DNA of 64,000 nucleotides from Plumapathes pennacea (taxonomy: Eukaryota > Cnidaria > Anthozoa > Antipatharia > Myriopathidae): NCBI GenBank assembly GCA_964036295.1, contig OZ038462.1, positions 14,415,264 through 14,479,263 of the forward strand, given 5' to 3'. The translations under genes were made by a program, and so were the position numbers. Of this stretch, positions 13,189 through 22,822 are shown piece after piece. Each line of letters opens with the position of its first letter. Within the stretch, counting starts at the first letter, position 1. The notes below the pieces were generated by a model. The model had not been told where the DNA came from, ran no database searches, and worked only from the letters and a program-made list of their open reading frames with translations.

Positions 13189-16100
13189 AAACTTTATTCA
13201 TGTGTCAGAGTTTATATAGCTGAAGGATAAATTCCTTTTACTAACTGGGGACATCTTTCTAGCGTTATATACTAGTACTAAGATCTTCGAATAGATGTAA
13301 GTCTGGAGCCTAATCTAAAATCCAAATCTACTAAAGTAAGACTCCATTTTCGAATTCTTAATCTATAAATAGATCTGAAATCTACTAAATAAGTCTGAAA
13401 TCTAAGTATGCTAATTAGCATTCCTAGTGTAGACTTTCATTTGACAGTTAAGTAGTTGAACGTTTTATCATTTAAGTCATTTGCCTTTGGCAAATAAATG
13501 CTTAAGTAGCCAATCAGAGCGCGTTTATCAAGTGCATTAACGTGGTTTGGTTCGTACTGGTGGCTGTTATCTTGTATTTACGCCTTTTCTCTCTACCTCC
13601 TAACTTCACAGGTGTCTTTCGGACAAATACCAGATTCCTATTCTGGTGGAGGAAGAGTCGATGAGTGAACAGCGGATGTACGAATTTGAGCAGGAAATGA
13701 ACGCTCTTCTTGCTGAAAATCTCCAAACAAGCAACTCAGGTGTGATAATCTTCAATTGTCATTATTATTAACGTTGAAGAGTCGATTAAACCATCGAGCA
13801 AACGCAGTAGTTCGCTTTTCGTCTCGGCTCTTAATTGTCTTTGGTCAAGAAATTTTTGTTGTGGCCTTCCATATTAGGAAATTTTAACCTACGATTTCCC
13901 TGGATTTCCGGGGTCCAGCTAGTTCGTAATATTACTCTTATTTAAATGTATCTAAAAGTTGGGCGCAACTTAATTTTACAGTTGATAATCGTAAACGAAG
14001 GGCATCTCCCAGCTTTTACACCGAGATCCTGAAAACCAGTGGCGTCGCAGATTCCCACACTTTAGTGTACCTGACAGCACTGCAAGTGAACAATAACTAC
14101 AGCCCGCTATTAGCAGACGACGCGTGCGCCGCTCTGAAAAGTACCAGCAGGCATTGCGTCGATGCTGACGATAGTGACGTCATACAGAGGGCAGGGGTAG
14201 AGAGTCCGCCCATATATGGAGCATCTGGGAAACAAGAAGGAAAAGGTAAAGAAGAGAAGTCCAAGTCCGGTGGACTGGGGACTGGCGCGGCTGCCGGCAT
14301 TGGAGTTGTTGCAGTGATCGCTGTTCTTGTCGCAGTGATTTTCTTTTACAGAAGAAAATACAAAGAAGCCAAGGTGAGAAGGAAGAGAATGAAATTCTGG
14401 GATTTCTACACCCACATTTTATTAAGTCAGTAAAATCCTTGCGAATATCACTAAACTAATCTAGTAATAAAAGATGGCACTTAAAAGTATCTACAACGGT
14501 CAAAAATAATTAATTGATTAGGTAATCAGAAGGCTTGGATTTTGAAGTAGATAATCATGGCCAGAAATAGCGGACATTCTGAGCCTGCAACATTGTCAGC
14601 GGGCCGGGTATTTCCCGCCACAATGTGCGTCCGCGGCAGCTTTTCCCGCCGAAAATCGCGGGCAGCAGTTTGTTTACCAAACGTTCAATTAGCTGAAGTA
14701 TGCCGGATTGCGATCAATCACTGCGATCGCTCAGAAAAGTGTTCAGAGACCGCTGGATTGCTACGATCACTGCAATTGCTGAAAAACTGTTCCGAGATCG
14801 TAGTGATTATTGGAAACAGCATGCCGCGAATGGAAAAGCTGAAATGTTTCAAAGCGACTGGTGACACGCACGGTCAGTTTTGTAAAACTTGGTGCTGTAG
14901 TTTAATTGCAAATTCTATGCTGAAGTTAGAAGAAAGGATGAACAAGTCTTACAATTTAGCGGTATTAAAACAGTTCCTGCTTTGCTGGACAGAGTTTACT
15001 TGTCCGTTCTTGAACAACCGTATTTATGCGCCACGATTCGCGACGTCTCTTTAAAAGCTCCATTAAGTTCCCAAAACAAATCCTGAACTCACTTTGCAGG
15101 ATGGTTTACTCACAAGGCTACACAGTTTGTTTTGAACAACTTGGTCGATCGCCGGGGCCGATCGGGAGCTAGAACCGATCGCGAGTAGTATCGAGCCTTG
15201 CTTCACTAAGCGTGCGTATCGAGTTATTATGCGACTAAATTTAACAAAACACATCTTTATAATCCAAAAACGCAAGAGATACAAAGTGTCGAGGGTTACC
15301 AATAAGTTTGTTCAGAAGAATGGCTTTTCTCGAAGTAAGAACCGATTGAACAGCTTCGATATTTCAACAACTTCGAGGCAAAACGGTCAGCTACTCTCAT
15401 CCAGTATGCCGTTTTCAGCTTGTCTGCCATACTGTTGTCTCTTAGATGTGTCTTGCATCTTTACATTGGAAAAACGCAAGAAGTACATATGGACAGCTAC
15501 TGATTTTGTGTTAATATTTTCGGTATCCTTGTATTATAAGAGAATCCGGTTGAACAGCTTGCTTTTTAGTCTCTAGTTCAAAGGTACGATGATTTTTGTG
15601 TTCATCTCCATAGTAAAGTCTCTTGTTTAGTTTACACTGAAAGCCAAATAAATTGCAGCCCCTAATGCGCATGCGTGTCCGCTATTTCTGGCCATGTGAG
15701 CTACATGCACTTATTTCGGCAGGTAAGTTATTTCAAAGACGGACTGTTCGTCGGAAAACGGGATGAAAATAGACATCATAGTTTCTATGTCTAGTTATGT
15801 GCTCCTAGAGTTCTTAGCTCAGTTTGAAACAGGTTTTTTGCACAGTCGAATTTATGTGACGCCTTAATAAAGAAAAGTTTGTGAATGTTAAATAGTATGT
15901 CGACCAGAATACAACATCATTTAACAGAATGTTTGACGGAAAGAAAATCTCGATTTTACAGCATCAACAAAGCGTTGGATATCGGAGCGATTCTGACAAA
16001 GTGGACTTCATAAACCCCGTGTACGAGGACAACAGATTTGATGACACACGGCAGCTGGACGATTCTGCGCAGGCGGAGATGCTACGAGACCGACTGAAGA

Positions 16101-17412
16101 AAGAAGAAAATGTTCGACACAACTTGGACCCACTCTCTGTCAGGAAGAGAAACGACATCAAGGTCAGTCGATGAAGTGTCGAACTTGGCTCCAGAATCTT
16201 TATACAGGAAGGATCCACCCGGGATCTCAACCCCTTCACCTCAATACCATTTTGGGGTCGAAATAGTCACCCTTTATATACGTCTAGTAAAAATGTGCCT
16301 CCTTTTTATGCCTTTGAATAGGAATGCGTCCAGAAAAACTGCACGCAACTGACTCGGCAGCGCGACTTTTCAATCGAGGGACAAGTTTTAGAACCTCTAT
16401 GAAATGCCAATACGATTTTCCTTCGGCCAGCCGCTCTTACCGACCCTTTAAAATACCACAGAGCTTCGTTTTCTTATACCCTTTTTCATACCTGTGGCTT
16501 GAAGGGGGACCTTTTGCAGGCGGAGGCTCCCCGTACAACCGATCATAGCTCAAGTGCATCTTCTGAGGGATGTACTGAGAATCGATAGTTTAATCAGCTC
16601 TAATCTGAGCACGGTGTCAAAAACCAAGTTCTCTATATTGTATATGGTAGGTTACTGGTGAGAAGCTGAAAGAGAACCTTGGAAGTTCAAACTTGAACTC
16701 TTGGAGGCAAAGGCTTTTGGGAATAGTGGTTATCTTAGGATATCTCATTTTGTTCAAACTGTGTCTCCAGGTTCATGAAAATGACCTTTATTTGGAACCA
16801 GTGGAGGTTCAGTTTGTCCCGCAAGCGGCAGAGAACCTGCTGTACGGCAAGACCAGCCAAAGAGTCTCTGTACTCGAGAAAGAAGTATTCCAGGAAGACT
16901 TAAAATCTGCCAAAGGCAAGGGAGAAACCAGCAAAGGTGACTTTCCATTCAAAGAAGGAATGCCTTTTAAACATAATGAGTCGGGCGAGAAAGTCTTGTT
17001 TCCGAAAAAGAAACTTAAGACCGCCGATTGTGCAAATGGGACCGACTTCTCGTCGAGTGAGCCGGAGCCCCGGTACGCCGACTGCCTCCCGAAGAACGCC
17101 CGACGCCCGATAAACAGGGATGCGATTTACGAAGAGATAAAGCCAGTGAAAAACAACCAGAATGTTGCGAAACCTTTCCATGACAGAAAGGCAGATATAC
17201 ATTCGGTTTCGAACGCGCTTTACGACAATGCGCAGCCGAACACTAACCGAGCAGACATCGACGCACGCTCGGGCCCGAGTCCTGCCAACGAGCCTGTTTA
17301 CGACGTTGTGCGAACACCGAACCGTTTCCGAAGATCGATGAGCCTGGAACCTGCAGAGGGAGTCGACAATGATACGTATGAAGCTATGATGGCCGTTGAT
17401 TCAGATGTCTAA
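1..17412 (+). CDS. Large cadherin-EGF single-pass receptor, 3' part (15 exons, 5' end outside window)
   Basis: Exons read as 1-493, 4864-5092, 5605-5898, 6435-6731, 7256-7582, 7706-7944, 8188-8323, 9241-9543, 10610-10999, 11501-11676, 12246-12403, 13612-13739, 13982-14373, 15962-16162 and 16771-17412. All junctions are GT-AG, the phases close, and the visible part gives about 1467 residues. Order: eight cadherin repeats, two EGF domains, a juxtamembrane module with an RKRR site, one transmembrane helix, and a cytoplasmic tail of about 280 residues rich in tyrosine motifs. By family knowledge it should act at the plasma membrane in calcium-dependent adhesion and signalling. The ectodomain continues upstream of the window, so the family (Fat-like, protocadherin-like or cnidarian-specific) is open. 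I see no laminin-G domain in the visible part. No classical catenin-binding tail was recognised. An extra small exon between 14374 and 15961 cannot be excluded. Confidence 0.9.
1021..1036. repeat. Small GC hairpin GGGGCC-tcca-GGCCCC
   Basis: A perfect 6-bp stem with a 4-base loop lies in the cadherin intron just before the foldback element. It may be the remnant end of another element. The rest of 494-1081 shows no gene. Confidence 0.5.
1082..4851. mobile_element. 3.8-kb foldback element with ~1.1-kb inverted arms
   Basis: The left arm (about 1082-2190) and right arm (about 3745-4851) are reverse complements over about 1.1 kb with scattered differences. Matching landmarks are the CGGGGCAAAGACAGCCC segment (near 1430 and 4500), the GTCGACTTGTAAACAACGTG segment (near 1640 and 4290) and the terminal TTAAGAGCGA/TCGCTCTTAA. 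Both ends are TTAA, which may be the target duplication. The 1.5-kb centre (2190-3745) has no transposase and contains A/T-rich tracts. It sits in the cadherin intron 494-4863, ending only 12 bases before the exon at 4864. TTAA ends recall piggyBac, but the termini lack the usual CCC start, so the superfamily is unassigned. Confidence 0.8.
5117..5330. repeat. Degenerate MITE copy (GACTGTCGAAAG family) in intron
   Basis: The sequence GGGTGACTGTCGAAAGCAA, the following GTGTGATTGCT and the AATCAGGAGCAAAA stretch closely match the element ends at 62192-62720. This intronic copy is partial, with the left end recognisable and the right end decayed. The (TTG)n tract near 5530-5570 in the same intron is a separate simple repeat. 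The neighbouring intron 5899-6434 shows nothing else. Confidence 0.6.
7172..7205. repeat. Short dispersed repeat shared with 11384-11420
   Basis: CATTACATGGCCGCG followed by GAGATACGAATTTTAT is repeated at 11384-11420 with few changes. At the second site it faces an inverted copy ending GGCCATGTAATGT at about 11452, giving a roughly 70-bp foldback. These look like remnants of one MITE family in two introns of the cadherin gene. Confidence 0.6.
8396..8961. mobile_element. 566-bp Harbinger-type MITE with TTA target duplication
   Basis: Terminal inverted repeats are AGGCCCTATCAAACGGTGA on the left and the complement of AGGCCCGATCAAACGGTGA on the right. TTA precedes (8393-8395) and follows (8962-8964). 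A 3-bp TTA/TAA duplication and GGCC-rich ends are hallmarks of PIF/Harbinger. Inside the right half a GATAGT(T/C)ATGAT-type motif is repeated many times in both orientations. No transposase is present. It occupies the intron between exons 7 and 8 of the cadherin gene. Confidence 0.8.
8990..9165. repeat. Degenerate GTGACGTGATGT-type minisatellite
   Basis: Units such as GTGCGTGTCGTGATGTGACGTGAC occur twice and looser TGATGTGACGT/TGACATGT variants fill the rest. It immediately follows the Harbinger MITE in the same intron and reads as a decayed tandem array. No coding potential. Confidence 0.7.
9595..9818. mobile_element. 224-bp MITE with CAATAGGTCACGTGACCC termini
   Basis: The ends GGCC..(A/T)CAATAGGTCACGTGACC and their complement near 9785-9818 form an imperfect TIR of about 33 bp. 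The centre is A/T-rich without an ORF. No clear target duplication was found. It lies in the intron 9544-10609, which otherwise has only a C-rich tract near 10259-10281. Confidence 0.7.
11383..11452. repeat. 70-bp inverted repeat, MITE remnant
   Basis: ACATTACATGGCC at the left and GGCCATGTAATGT at the right are exact reverse complements, with GGAGATA/TATCTCC extending the pairing inside. It lies in the intron between the last cadherin repeat and the first EGF exon. Confidence 0.65.
11501..12403 (+). CDS. Two EGF-like domains of the receptor (exons 10-11)
   Basis: Exon 11501-11676 encodes a complete EGF domain running from CPEC to GEQC (with HGGTC and CQCTKGFNGEQC) and opens a second, calcium-binding type EGF with ENIDDC. 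Exon 12246-12403 completes the second domain (NGGTC, CACSADFSGKVC). The phase-0 intron lies in the middle of the second EGF, which strongly supports joining the two exons. The segment after the EGFs, including RQESLCDEC, begins a membrane-proximal region carried on by exon 12. EGF domains between cadherin repeats and the membrane are typical of large non-classical cadherins. Confidence 0.9.
12565..12600. repeat. (TAA)n microsatellite
   Basis: About ten AAT/TAA units directly border the dispersed repeat starting at 12600. It is intronic. Confidence 0.85.
12600..12875. repeat. Dispersed repeat copy (second copy at 33218-33470)
   Basis: It begins CTAGCGGGACCCCTGTAAAATACGG and contains CTCCCCGTTTTTC and CATGCGGCAGCATCAGCC. 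The same landmarks appear at 33218-33470 in the same order, and a GGGTCCCGCTAGTAGAC boundary occurs at 42115. It is intronic, non-coding and of unknown class. Confidence 0.75.
13036..13188. repeat. (AAT)n microsatellite, ~150 bp
   Basis: Nearly pure AAT repeats with a few AGT interruptions, in the intron between exons 11 and 12. Apparent long ORFs of poly-Asn, poly-Tyr or poly-Ile here are artefacts of the repeat. Confidence 0.95.
13612..14373 (+). CDS. Juxtamembrane module with furin-like site and transmembrane helix (exons 12-13)
   Basis: Exon 13612-13739 enters at phase 2 and is acidic and helical-looking (EEESMSEQRMYEFEQEMNAL). Exon 13982-14373 opens with DNRKRRAS, a strong match to the furin consensus R-X-K/R-R. 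About 85 residues with two or three cysteines follow, then a Gly/Lys/Ser linker and a hydrophobic stretch of about 22 residues (AAAGIGVVAVIAVLVAVIFF). A basic stop-transfer sequence YRRKYKEAK ends the exon. A dibasic site about 120 residues before the membrane suggests cleavage into two chains held together, but no autoproteolytic GAIN or SEA motif is evident. The cleavage is inference. Confidence 0.85.
14556..15696. mobile_element. 1.14-kb non-autonomous TIR element
   Basis: CATGGCCAGAAATAGCGGAC at the left (14556) is mirrored exactly at the right (to 15696), giving a 21-bp perfect TIR ending in the palindrome CATG. The interior contains imperfect repeats around GCGATCGC and GATCGTAG and short spurious ORFs, including one of 165 codons with no recognisable domain. 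It sits in the intron between the transmembrane exon and the cytoplasmic exons. Superfamily unknown. Confidence 0.75.
15962..17412 (+). CDS. Cytoplasmic tail with SH2/PTB-type tyrosine motifs (exons 14-15)
   Basis: Exon 15962-16162 holds INPVYED, a match to NPxY. Exon 16771-17412 runs to a TAA at 17410-17412 after DSDV. Tyrosine sites include NDLYLEP, NLLYGK, PRYADC, AIYEEIKP, ALYDNA, PVYDVV and DTYEAM. YEEI is the classical Src-family SH2 ligand, YDNA fits Grb2-type YxN, and NPVY fits PTB domains. The tail is otherwise polar and low in complexity, with no kinase, phosphatase or catenin-binding domain. This layout suggests a phosphorylation scaffold and not actin linkage through catenin; that is inference from motifs. 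Confidence 0.85.
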
Positions 17413-18107
17413 AGGTTTTCTTGAACGATGAACCGATTTTCCTGTCCGTAAAACTTGTTTGAATCCCCTTGTGCCGCAATCTTGGATGACGGCGCCCGGG
17501 AAATTCAAATGAATTTTGAATTGGTCTTGAAATGGCAGCCAGATTACAACTCACGGCAAAATATCACAGAATAGATTCAGGCTTCAATATGGAGCGGCAT
17601 CTCTTAGGAACGAGCAAATACCATGATCTTTTGTTTTTCCTTAACAACGTGCAATACAGCTGTATATTTTACACGTTACTAAGGGGTTATTTGCGCGCTA
17701 CTATGCGATATTCGCACGTTACGGCCATCTTATACCACGATTCACTGTATATAACCAGGCATGTCCAATTGTGTGGTTAAGCGGTATACTGGAAAATGTA
17801 CAAATAATATAAATTTACTGAGTTTTAGAATTTCTAGGCATTAGTGGGACAAAGCTCGTCTTCAGACGAGTGATACGCCAAGACGCCTGAACTGGTGGCG
17901 GTTTCGAGCCGATTTTTGTCAGCCATATTTACAGTGCGTCTCCCGGCTGAGCTACTGATAACAAATAACTATTTTGTAAAAAGGATATTTTATTTTCGAC
18001 AAGGCCAAATTCAACCCGAACTTGTGGCGGAATTTAGCCGATTATTGCCGACAACATTTACAGTGTAGAGCCCCGAAGTGCAGTAGGGGATCCCCAACAG
18101 TGAACAC

Positions 18108-18131
18108 ATTTTCTTTCTTTCTTTCTTTCTT

Positions 18132-18171
<40 letters not shown>

Positions 18172-18195
18172 TTTTTTTTTTACTTTTTTTCTTTG
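18108..18195. repeat. (CTTT)n / poly-T tract
   Basis: CTTT units pass into almost pure T. Low complexity. The flanking sequence 17413-18100 holds no gene beyond the probable 3' UTR of the cadherin gene. Confidence 0.9.
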
Positions 18196-18581
18196 TACAT
18201 TTCGAAGGCAGCCAATGGGGTATGATTTGAACATAAATATTTGGATATTTGTTTGCCGAAAGAAAAGAAGGAAAGATACTGGAGGGAGCACCCTGGCTGC
18301 GAGTGTAAGCGATTAAGAAATTCACGAGAACTCTAGGATGATTTGCCCTGGAAAATTGTTGCATATATGACTCGACAAAGTTGTATGCAAGCTAGCACTT
18401 ATAACTTAGTGATAACATTTTCGGGTTGGATGATTGTTCAACTAAAGCATTAGGCGCAGGAAGCCTCGACTATTTTTATGTATTTTAAAAGACTTTTCAC
18501 TGTAATATTATACTCTTAACTGTAAGATAACTGTAGTTTTTGTAGATTCATGCTTTCCAGCTTAAAAATCTCACTTGTGTA

Positions 18582-18587
18582 AATAAA
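18582..18587 (+). promoter_or_regulatory. Candidate poly(A) signal AATAAA for the cadherin gene
   Basis: The first canonical AATAAA seen downstream of the stop at 17412, implying a 3' UTR of about 1.2 kb that includes the T-rich tract near 18110-18195. Not proven without transcripts. Confidence 0.4.
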
Positions 18588-19032
18588 TCGATTGTTATTG
18601 CTACGAAGTTACAAAGTTTTACGAAGTTATTGCTAAATGACGAGCTTATGGTAAGAGGTATATAAGACAAAAAAAAAAACAATCGATACGCTAAACCGAA
18701 ACGCGGGAAAGTGTTGTCGAAGAATCAAGGTAAATGTGCCGTTTTATTTCGACAGAAAATAAAATGCTGCCTTTTATTCAAGGTGATTAAAGTTTACTGA
18801 TGAGGATAGCGGACCTAGAGCAATTTTGACCCATTTTATTATATAGTGACCCGTAACGTCTGAATTAGGGCGACGATTTGACTTTAAACGGAATGTATTT
18901 ACGTGATTGATCAGTAATGTGCTCGAGTTTTTGAAAAAAATGCAAACCCTGATACAAGTTTAACAGCGTATTTACCAGCGGAGGTCAGTTGTTGTACGAA
19001 CTATTCAATTCATTCAGTACATTTCTACTAAT

Positions 19033-19137
19033 CTACAATCCTAGTCAAAAATGATGGGACACTAGGACAAAGTTTTCGAATTTTGAGTTTTTCTCAACTG
19101 ATCAAGGTGTTTCAAAGCTTTTTGTCCAGGATTGTAG
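19033..19137. mobile_element. 105-bp palindromic MITE
   Basis: CTACAATCCTAGTCAAAA at the left and TTTTTGTCCAGGATTGTAG at the right are near-perfect inverted repeats around a short centre. Non-coding. The surrounding 18590-19340 shows no gene. Confidence 0.7.
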
Positions 19138-19342
19138 CTGGGGGTCTGAAGATCGACAAACGGTATTAACAGTACATATAAAGCTCTGGTGTTACGTGGC
19201 TAAGATTCCTAAACGTACGTGTTTTTCAGTTTTCTCGCAAATATGTGACTCCAAATACTTCGCTAGTTTCCTGTAAATTGCACACCATATCCTATATATG
19301 AATCTATTTAATTTCTTGCCCACAAAACTACAGTTTGAGTTT

Positions 19343-19466
19343 CCCGGGCACCGCCATCTTAGATCTTTGAACGACGACGCTTTCCCCTGTTGTTACATAA
19401 AAGGGTTATTGTTATAATTCGGCAATCGTGCGGCGAAAAAAAGTACTCAAGATGGCAGTGCCCGGA
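19343..19466. mobile_element. ~124-bp MITE, CCCGGGCAC(C/T)GCCATCTT termini
   Basis: CCGGGCACCGCCATCTTAG on the left pairs with CAAGATGGCAGTGCCCGG on the right. A related CGGCGCCCGGGAAATTC string occurs near 17490. A poly-T run follows at 19480-19510. Confidence 0.65.
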
Positions 19467-19752
19467 AAATTCCAATTTGTTTTTTTTTTTTTTTGTTTTT
19501 TGTTTTTTTGAAGTGGCGACCTCGGAACAACAGCACCTTAGAGACGCCATGCTTACTACAACCTCGGGCTTTTCGGCTGTGATCAATTCCTGACAATGTT
19601 TTTCGGATTTGAGAATTGGAATTGGCAATCTTTGTATATCCACGAGTTAAAGCAAGAATAAAAGGTTTCAGTATATACAACACAACTGAATAGTGCTTTC
19701 CGCGTTCTCTGATTGGCTACTCAATCTCGAACTATCAAGTGCTAATCACCTC

Positions 19753-20762
19753 CAGTTCAGTTCAGTTCAGTTTTTTATTTGCCATCTAACATTACATATA
19801 ATAATACAAATAAAATAAATCCAGTCGTCCAAGAAAGTCAAAGGCTTATGTGAAGGAACTACCTATGTCATATGAACTATGCAAGACTTTACTGTCACTG
19901 GCAGGTTAGTTACTTTAAATATATAAATATCTTGGTACACAAAAATTACATAATTTAATTAGGAAAAAAAAAGGAAGTTAGCAAGCAAGCATGCGAAACG
20001 TGAAGCGAAGCGAAAAGGCAGAAAAGGCGCAAAATGCAAGAAAAAAGCAATACACACAAGCACACTATAAAAATGTCAAATATACTCATTCCAAAAAAGA
20101 TGACTCAAGTTTCGAGAAAAACAAAGAAAGACTAGAGGCATTTTGAATTTCAGGGCTTAGGGAACTGAAACGTTTAGGGCCTTTGAAACGAATGGGGAAT
20201 TTCCTTACATTCATCCTACAGTAGGGCAAACGGAAGGAATTCCTGTTTCTCGTGTTGTAAGAATGAACATCACGGTTAAGTAAGAACATGTTGAAACTTT
20301 CAGGAAGAAGTTCGTTTTTGTAAGAGTACATAAATTGATCTATTTTCAAATTTTAGAATTTTAGGTTTCCAAAAATGTGATCTGTATGTGCATCATAAGC
20401 ACTTCTCGAAATTATTCTAATAACTCGATTTTGAAGTGTAACTAAGCGTTTAAGATTTGATCGATAATTTGAGCCCCAGACACTCGCACAATAATGCAAG
20501 TAAGGGTAAACTAAACTATAATATAGAGTACACAAAGTCTTATTTAAGCAAAAACTTGATTTATAGATGACGCCTACTGATTTTGACATTTTCCTTGCTA
20601 CGTTATGTATTTGAGGTTTCTAAGACAGAAGTTCATCAAGTATAACTCCTAGAAACAAAGCTTCTTTAACACGGTCAATTTTGATATCTTTAATCGAAAA
20701 ATGTAAGTCACGTTTTTGCCTATTTCGTTTTCTTTTAAATAAGATGAAATTTGATTTTTTAA
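19753..20762 (-). mobile_element. 3' end of a Jockey/CR1/L2-type LINE (5' truncated)
   Basis: On the - strand from 20762 down, conceptual translation gives the C-terminal part of a non-LTR reverse transcriptase. The run YYSLVYPYLHYCASVWGSNY (near 20530-20460) is the typical thumb-region motif, followed by LQNRVIRIISRS and then NRDVHSYNTRNRNSFRLP near 20240. Several frame breaks are present, so it is dead. The 3' end finishes in three to four AACTG units near 19756-19770, the kind of short tandem tail seen in CR1/L2 elements. At 20762/20763 it abuts another repeat, which marks the truncation. The catalytic YxDD part is missing. Confidence 0.8.
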
Positions 20763-20845
20763 TCCCCGAACGAAGTGAGGGAAATAATCACGACGCTAAT
20801 GCATTAATTTGAAGACTCCAAGCGTGTCGCCATCTCGAAATTTAA

Positions 20846-20893
<48 letters not shown>
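20763..20893. repeat. Copy of the ATCCCCGAACGAAGTGAGGG repeat plus (GT)n
   Basis: About 105 bp from ATCCCCGAACGAAGTGAGGG to CATCTCGAAATTTAATG are repeated in reverse orientation at 43120-43222, the right end of the insertion in the Gypsy element. Both copies adjoin a (GT/CA)n tract (20851-20893 here). This marks one end of a dispersed repeat family. Confidence 0.8.
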
Positions 20894-21049
20894 TGTGTGT
20901 GCGATGCGACCTTTTTAGGCCAGGTGCCTAAGGCAATGTCCAAATAAGGCAATTACGTAATCATTGTCGATTATCGACTAGCGTCTCCGCCAGTGTTTTT
21001 AGGAAGATTTGAGCGAAGCAACAATTGTACGTAACTGTGTTCACGAAAA

Positions 21050-22070
21050 TGAATTTGAAAACTTGAAACAGAACGGTCTCGCGAAGCTCGTCTTCAAAAG
21101 AGAAAGGAACAGGCACGGGCAAGGCGAAATTGTGAAACAATCGAACAGCGCCAAATACGTCTAGAGAAAAGACGACAAACATGTTATAACCGACAGCATC
21201 ATGAACGGAAGCGTGCCGAAGAAACGGCTCCGCAAAGGGAACAGCGCTTGAAAGCAAATCGGGGGCTTCAGAAGCAAAAGCGGACCGAAGAAAAGACTCC
21301 ACAAAGAGAACAACGCTTGAAAGCAAAACGGGAGCTTCAGAAGCAAAAGCGGGTCGAAGAAAAGACTCCACAAAGAGAACAACGCTTGAAAGCAAATCGG
21401 GAACTTCAGAAACAAAGGCGGGCCAAGCAGAGAACTCCGCAAAGAGAATCCAATCGCCAGCGAGTAGCTTCTCGACGTGCCAATGAATCGTCTGAACAAA
21501 ATACCTGCAGGCTTCAAGCTCAAAATGGAGCCAACACTCGACGCCGACAACAACGTGTTGCAGTTGTCGAAGAACGTCGCAGACAGAAACAACAATATTT
21601 GCATAACCGTGGGTGGGCAAATCCAGAGACTCCTCCATTTTACGAACAAGAGTGGGTACAGGAGGACCTCACTGCCTTTCACCGCTTTGAGGAAAATCTC
21701 CGACACTTACGCTGCAAGGTATGCAAAGAAACATGGCAGATGACCAACCAAAGTATGTCCGAGCAGAACTACACCTGCACCTGTACAGGTGCAAGCGCGA
21801 CAAAAAGACTTCGTGTCGATTGTTCTCGGCTGACAACGACATGGATCCTGGAACAGTGCCTGCAGAACTACAGGACCTCACCGAAGTAGAGGAAATGTTG
21901 ATCGCCAGAGCTTTCCCCATCATGTGTGTTTACCGGAAACACGGCGGCCAGCGTGGGTACAATTAGGTCATGTCCTCAACTTGCCACAGGATGTTCAGGG
22001 ATTTCTCACCACTCTTCCAGCCAATGTGTGTGATCTGCCCGTTCTTATCATCAGGAAGCAAGGGGCAGGT
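21050..22070 (+). pseudogene. Helitron Rep N-terminal fragment (DUF6570-like), frameshifted
   Basis: Translation starts after an in-frame stop near 21055 and runs through an Arg/Lys/Gln/Glu-rich region. It includes three direct repeats of about 60 bp (near 21222, 21282 and 21342) encoding TPQREQRLKAxRxLQKQ. Next come [20 protein letters not shown], then after a frameshift near 21770 [32 protein letters not shown] and, after another break near 21963, GHVLNLPQDVQGFL and LPVLIIRKQGA. The frame ends at a GTAAG donor-like site at 22070. From family knowledge this matches the N-terminal helicase-like region of Helitron proteins in invertebrates. No HUH or helicase domain follows. It is a different family from the Helitron at 46-58 kb. 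Confidence 0.7.
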
Positions 22071-22309
22071 AAGAATTGAAAACTATTCTGTATGGCTTTT
22101 ATGGTTGTGTTTACATTTTTGACCTCTGTGTATTGATGGCCAAATTTGAACAATTATGCATTAATAGCAATACGGCCATTTGTTGTCATTGTTTATTTTC
22201 AACGAATAACAGCTGAACAAAGGATGCATGGTGAAATTTTGTTTTATCTGAATTCCTGTTCTACAATCTCTTTATCACACACTCTTCAACTAAATATTGC
22301 TATCACCTA

Positions 22310-22515
22310 TAAGCCTGGTCCTTACTAGCGCATAAGCACAAGCACAAGCATAAGCATAAGAATAAGAGAGCGACAGTGGCAACATAAGTATAAACATAAG
22401 GATCAAACACGTCCGTTCCTTATGCTTATGCTTATGTCGTCACTGTCGCTCTCTTATTCTTATGCTTATGCTTGTGCTTATGCTTATGCTTATGCGCTAG
22501 TGAGGACCAGGCTAT
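22310..22515. mobile_element. 206-bp palindromic MITE built of GCATAA/TTATGC units
   Basis: TATAAGCCTGGTCCTTACTAGC at the left and its complement ending GGACCAGGCTATA at the right enclose long arms. Each arm consists of hexamer-like CATAAG repeats and the shared GAGAGCGACAGTG block, so the whole element is nearly one hairpin. TA lies at both ends. Non-coding. Confidence 0.8.
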
Positions 22516-22579
22516 AGTGTACTGTGAAACACTTTACAATGTACTCAAGAATTTAGGACCTATTCGTGTTAACATTCCA

Positions 22580-22822
22580 GGGCCCGGTTTTTCAAAAGCC
22601 GATTAAGCTAATCCAGGATTAACGAATTTTTTTCTCTCGATCTCTCTGCTAATTATACTGCAAGGTTTTCTTCGAAGATGGATTAAATAGCTTGTTTCAA
22701 CTTAAAAACGCCCCAAGGAAGTCGTTGTGGACGAAACCTTCTCATTTTCAGGCTTATAAATGGCAAGAAAGCTTTAGACCTAATCCAGGATTAGCCTAAT
22801 CGCGCTTTGAAAAACCGGGCCC
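22580..22822. mobile_element. 243-bp MITE, GGGCCCGGTTTTTC termini
   Basis: It begins GGGCCCGGTTTTTCAAA and ends with the complement TTTGAAAAACCGGGCCC. Internal GATTAAxCTAATCCAGGATTA is mirrored near the right end. A second copy of the same family is at 35904-36143. Confidence 0.85.

Noticed and set aside
12893..13219. Long ORFs rich in Asn (+), Tyr or Ile (-)
   Set aside because: They are translations of the (AAT)n microsatellite in a cadherin intron.
14557..15054. 165-codon + strand ORF
   Set aside because: Lies wholly inside the 1.14-kb TIR element, has no recognisable domain and is not spliced to the cadherin frame.
18058..18291. - strand Lys-rich ORF
   Set aside because: Translation of the poly-T/CTTT tract.
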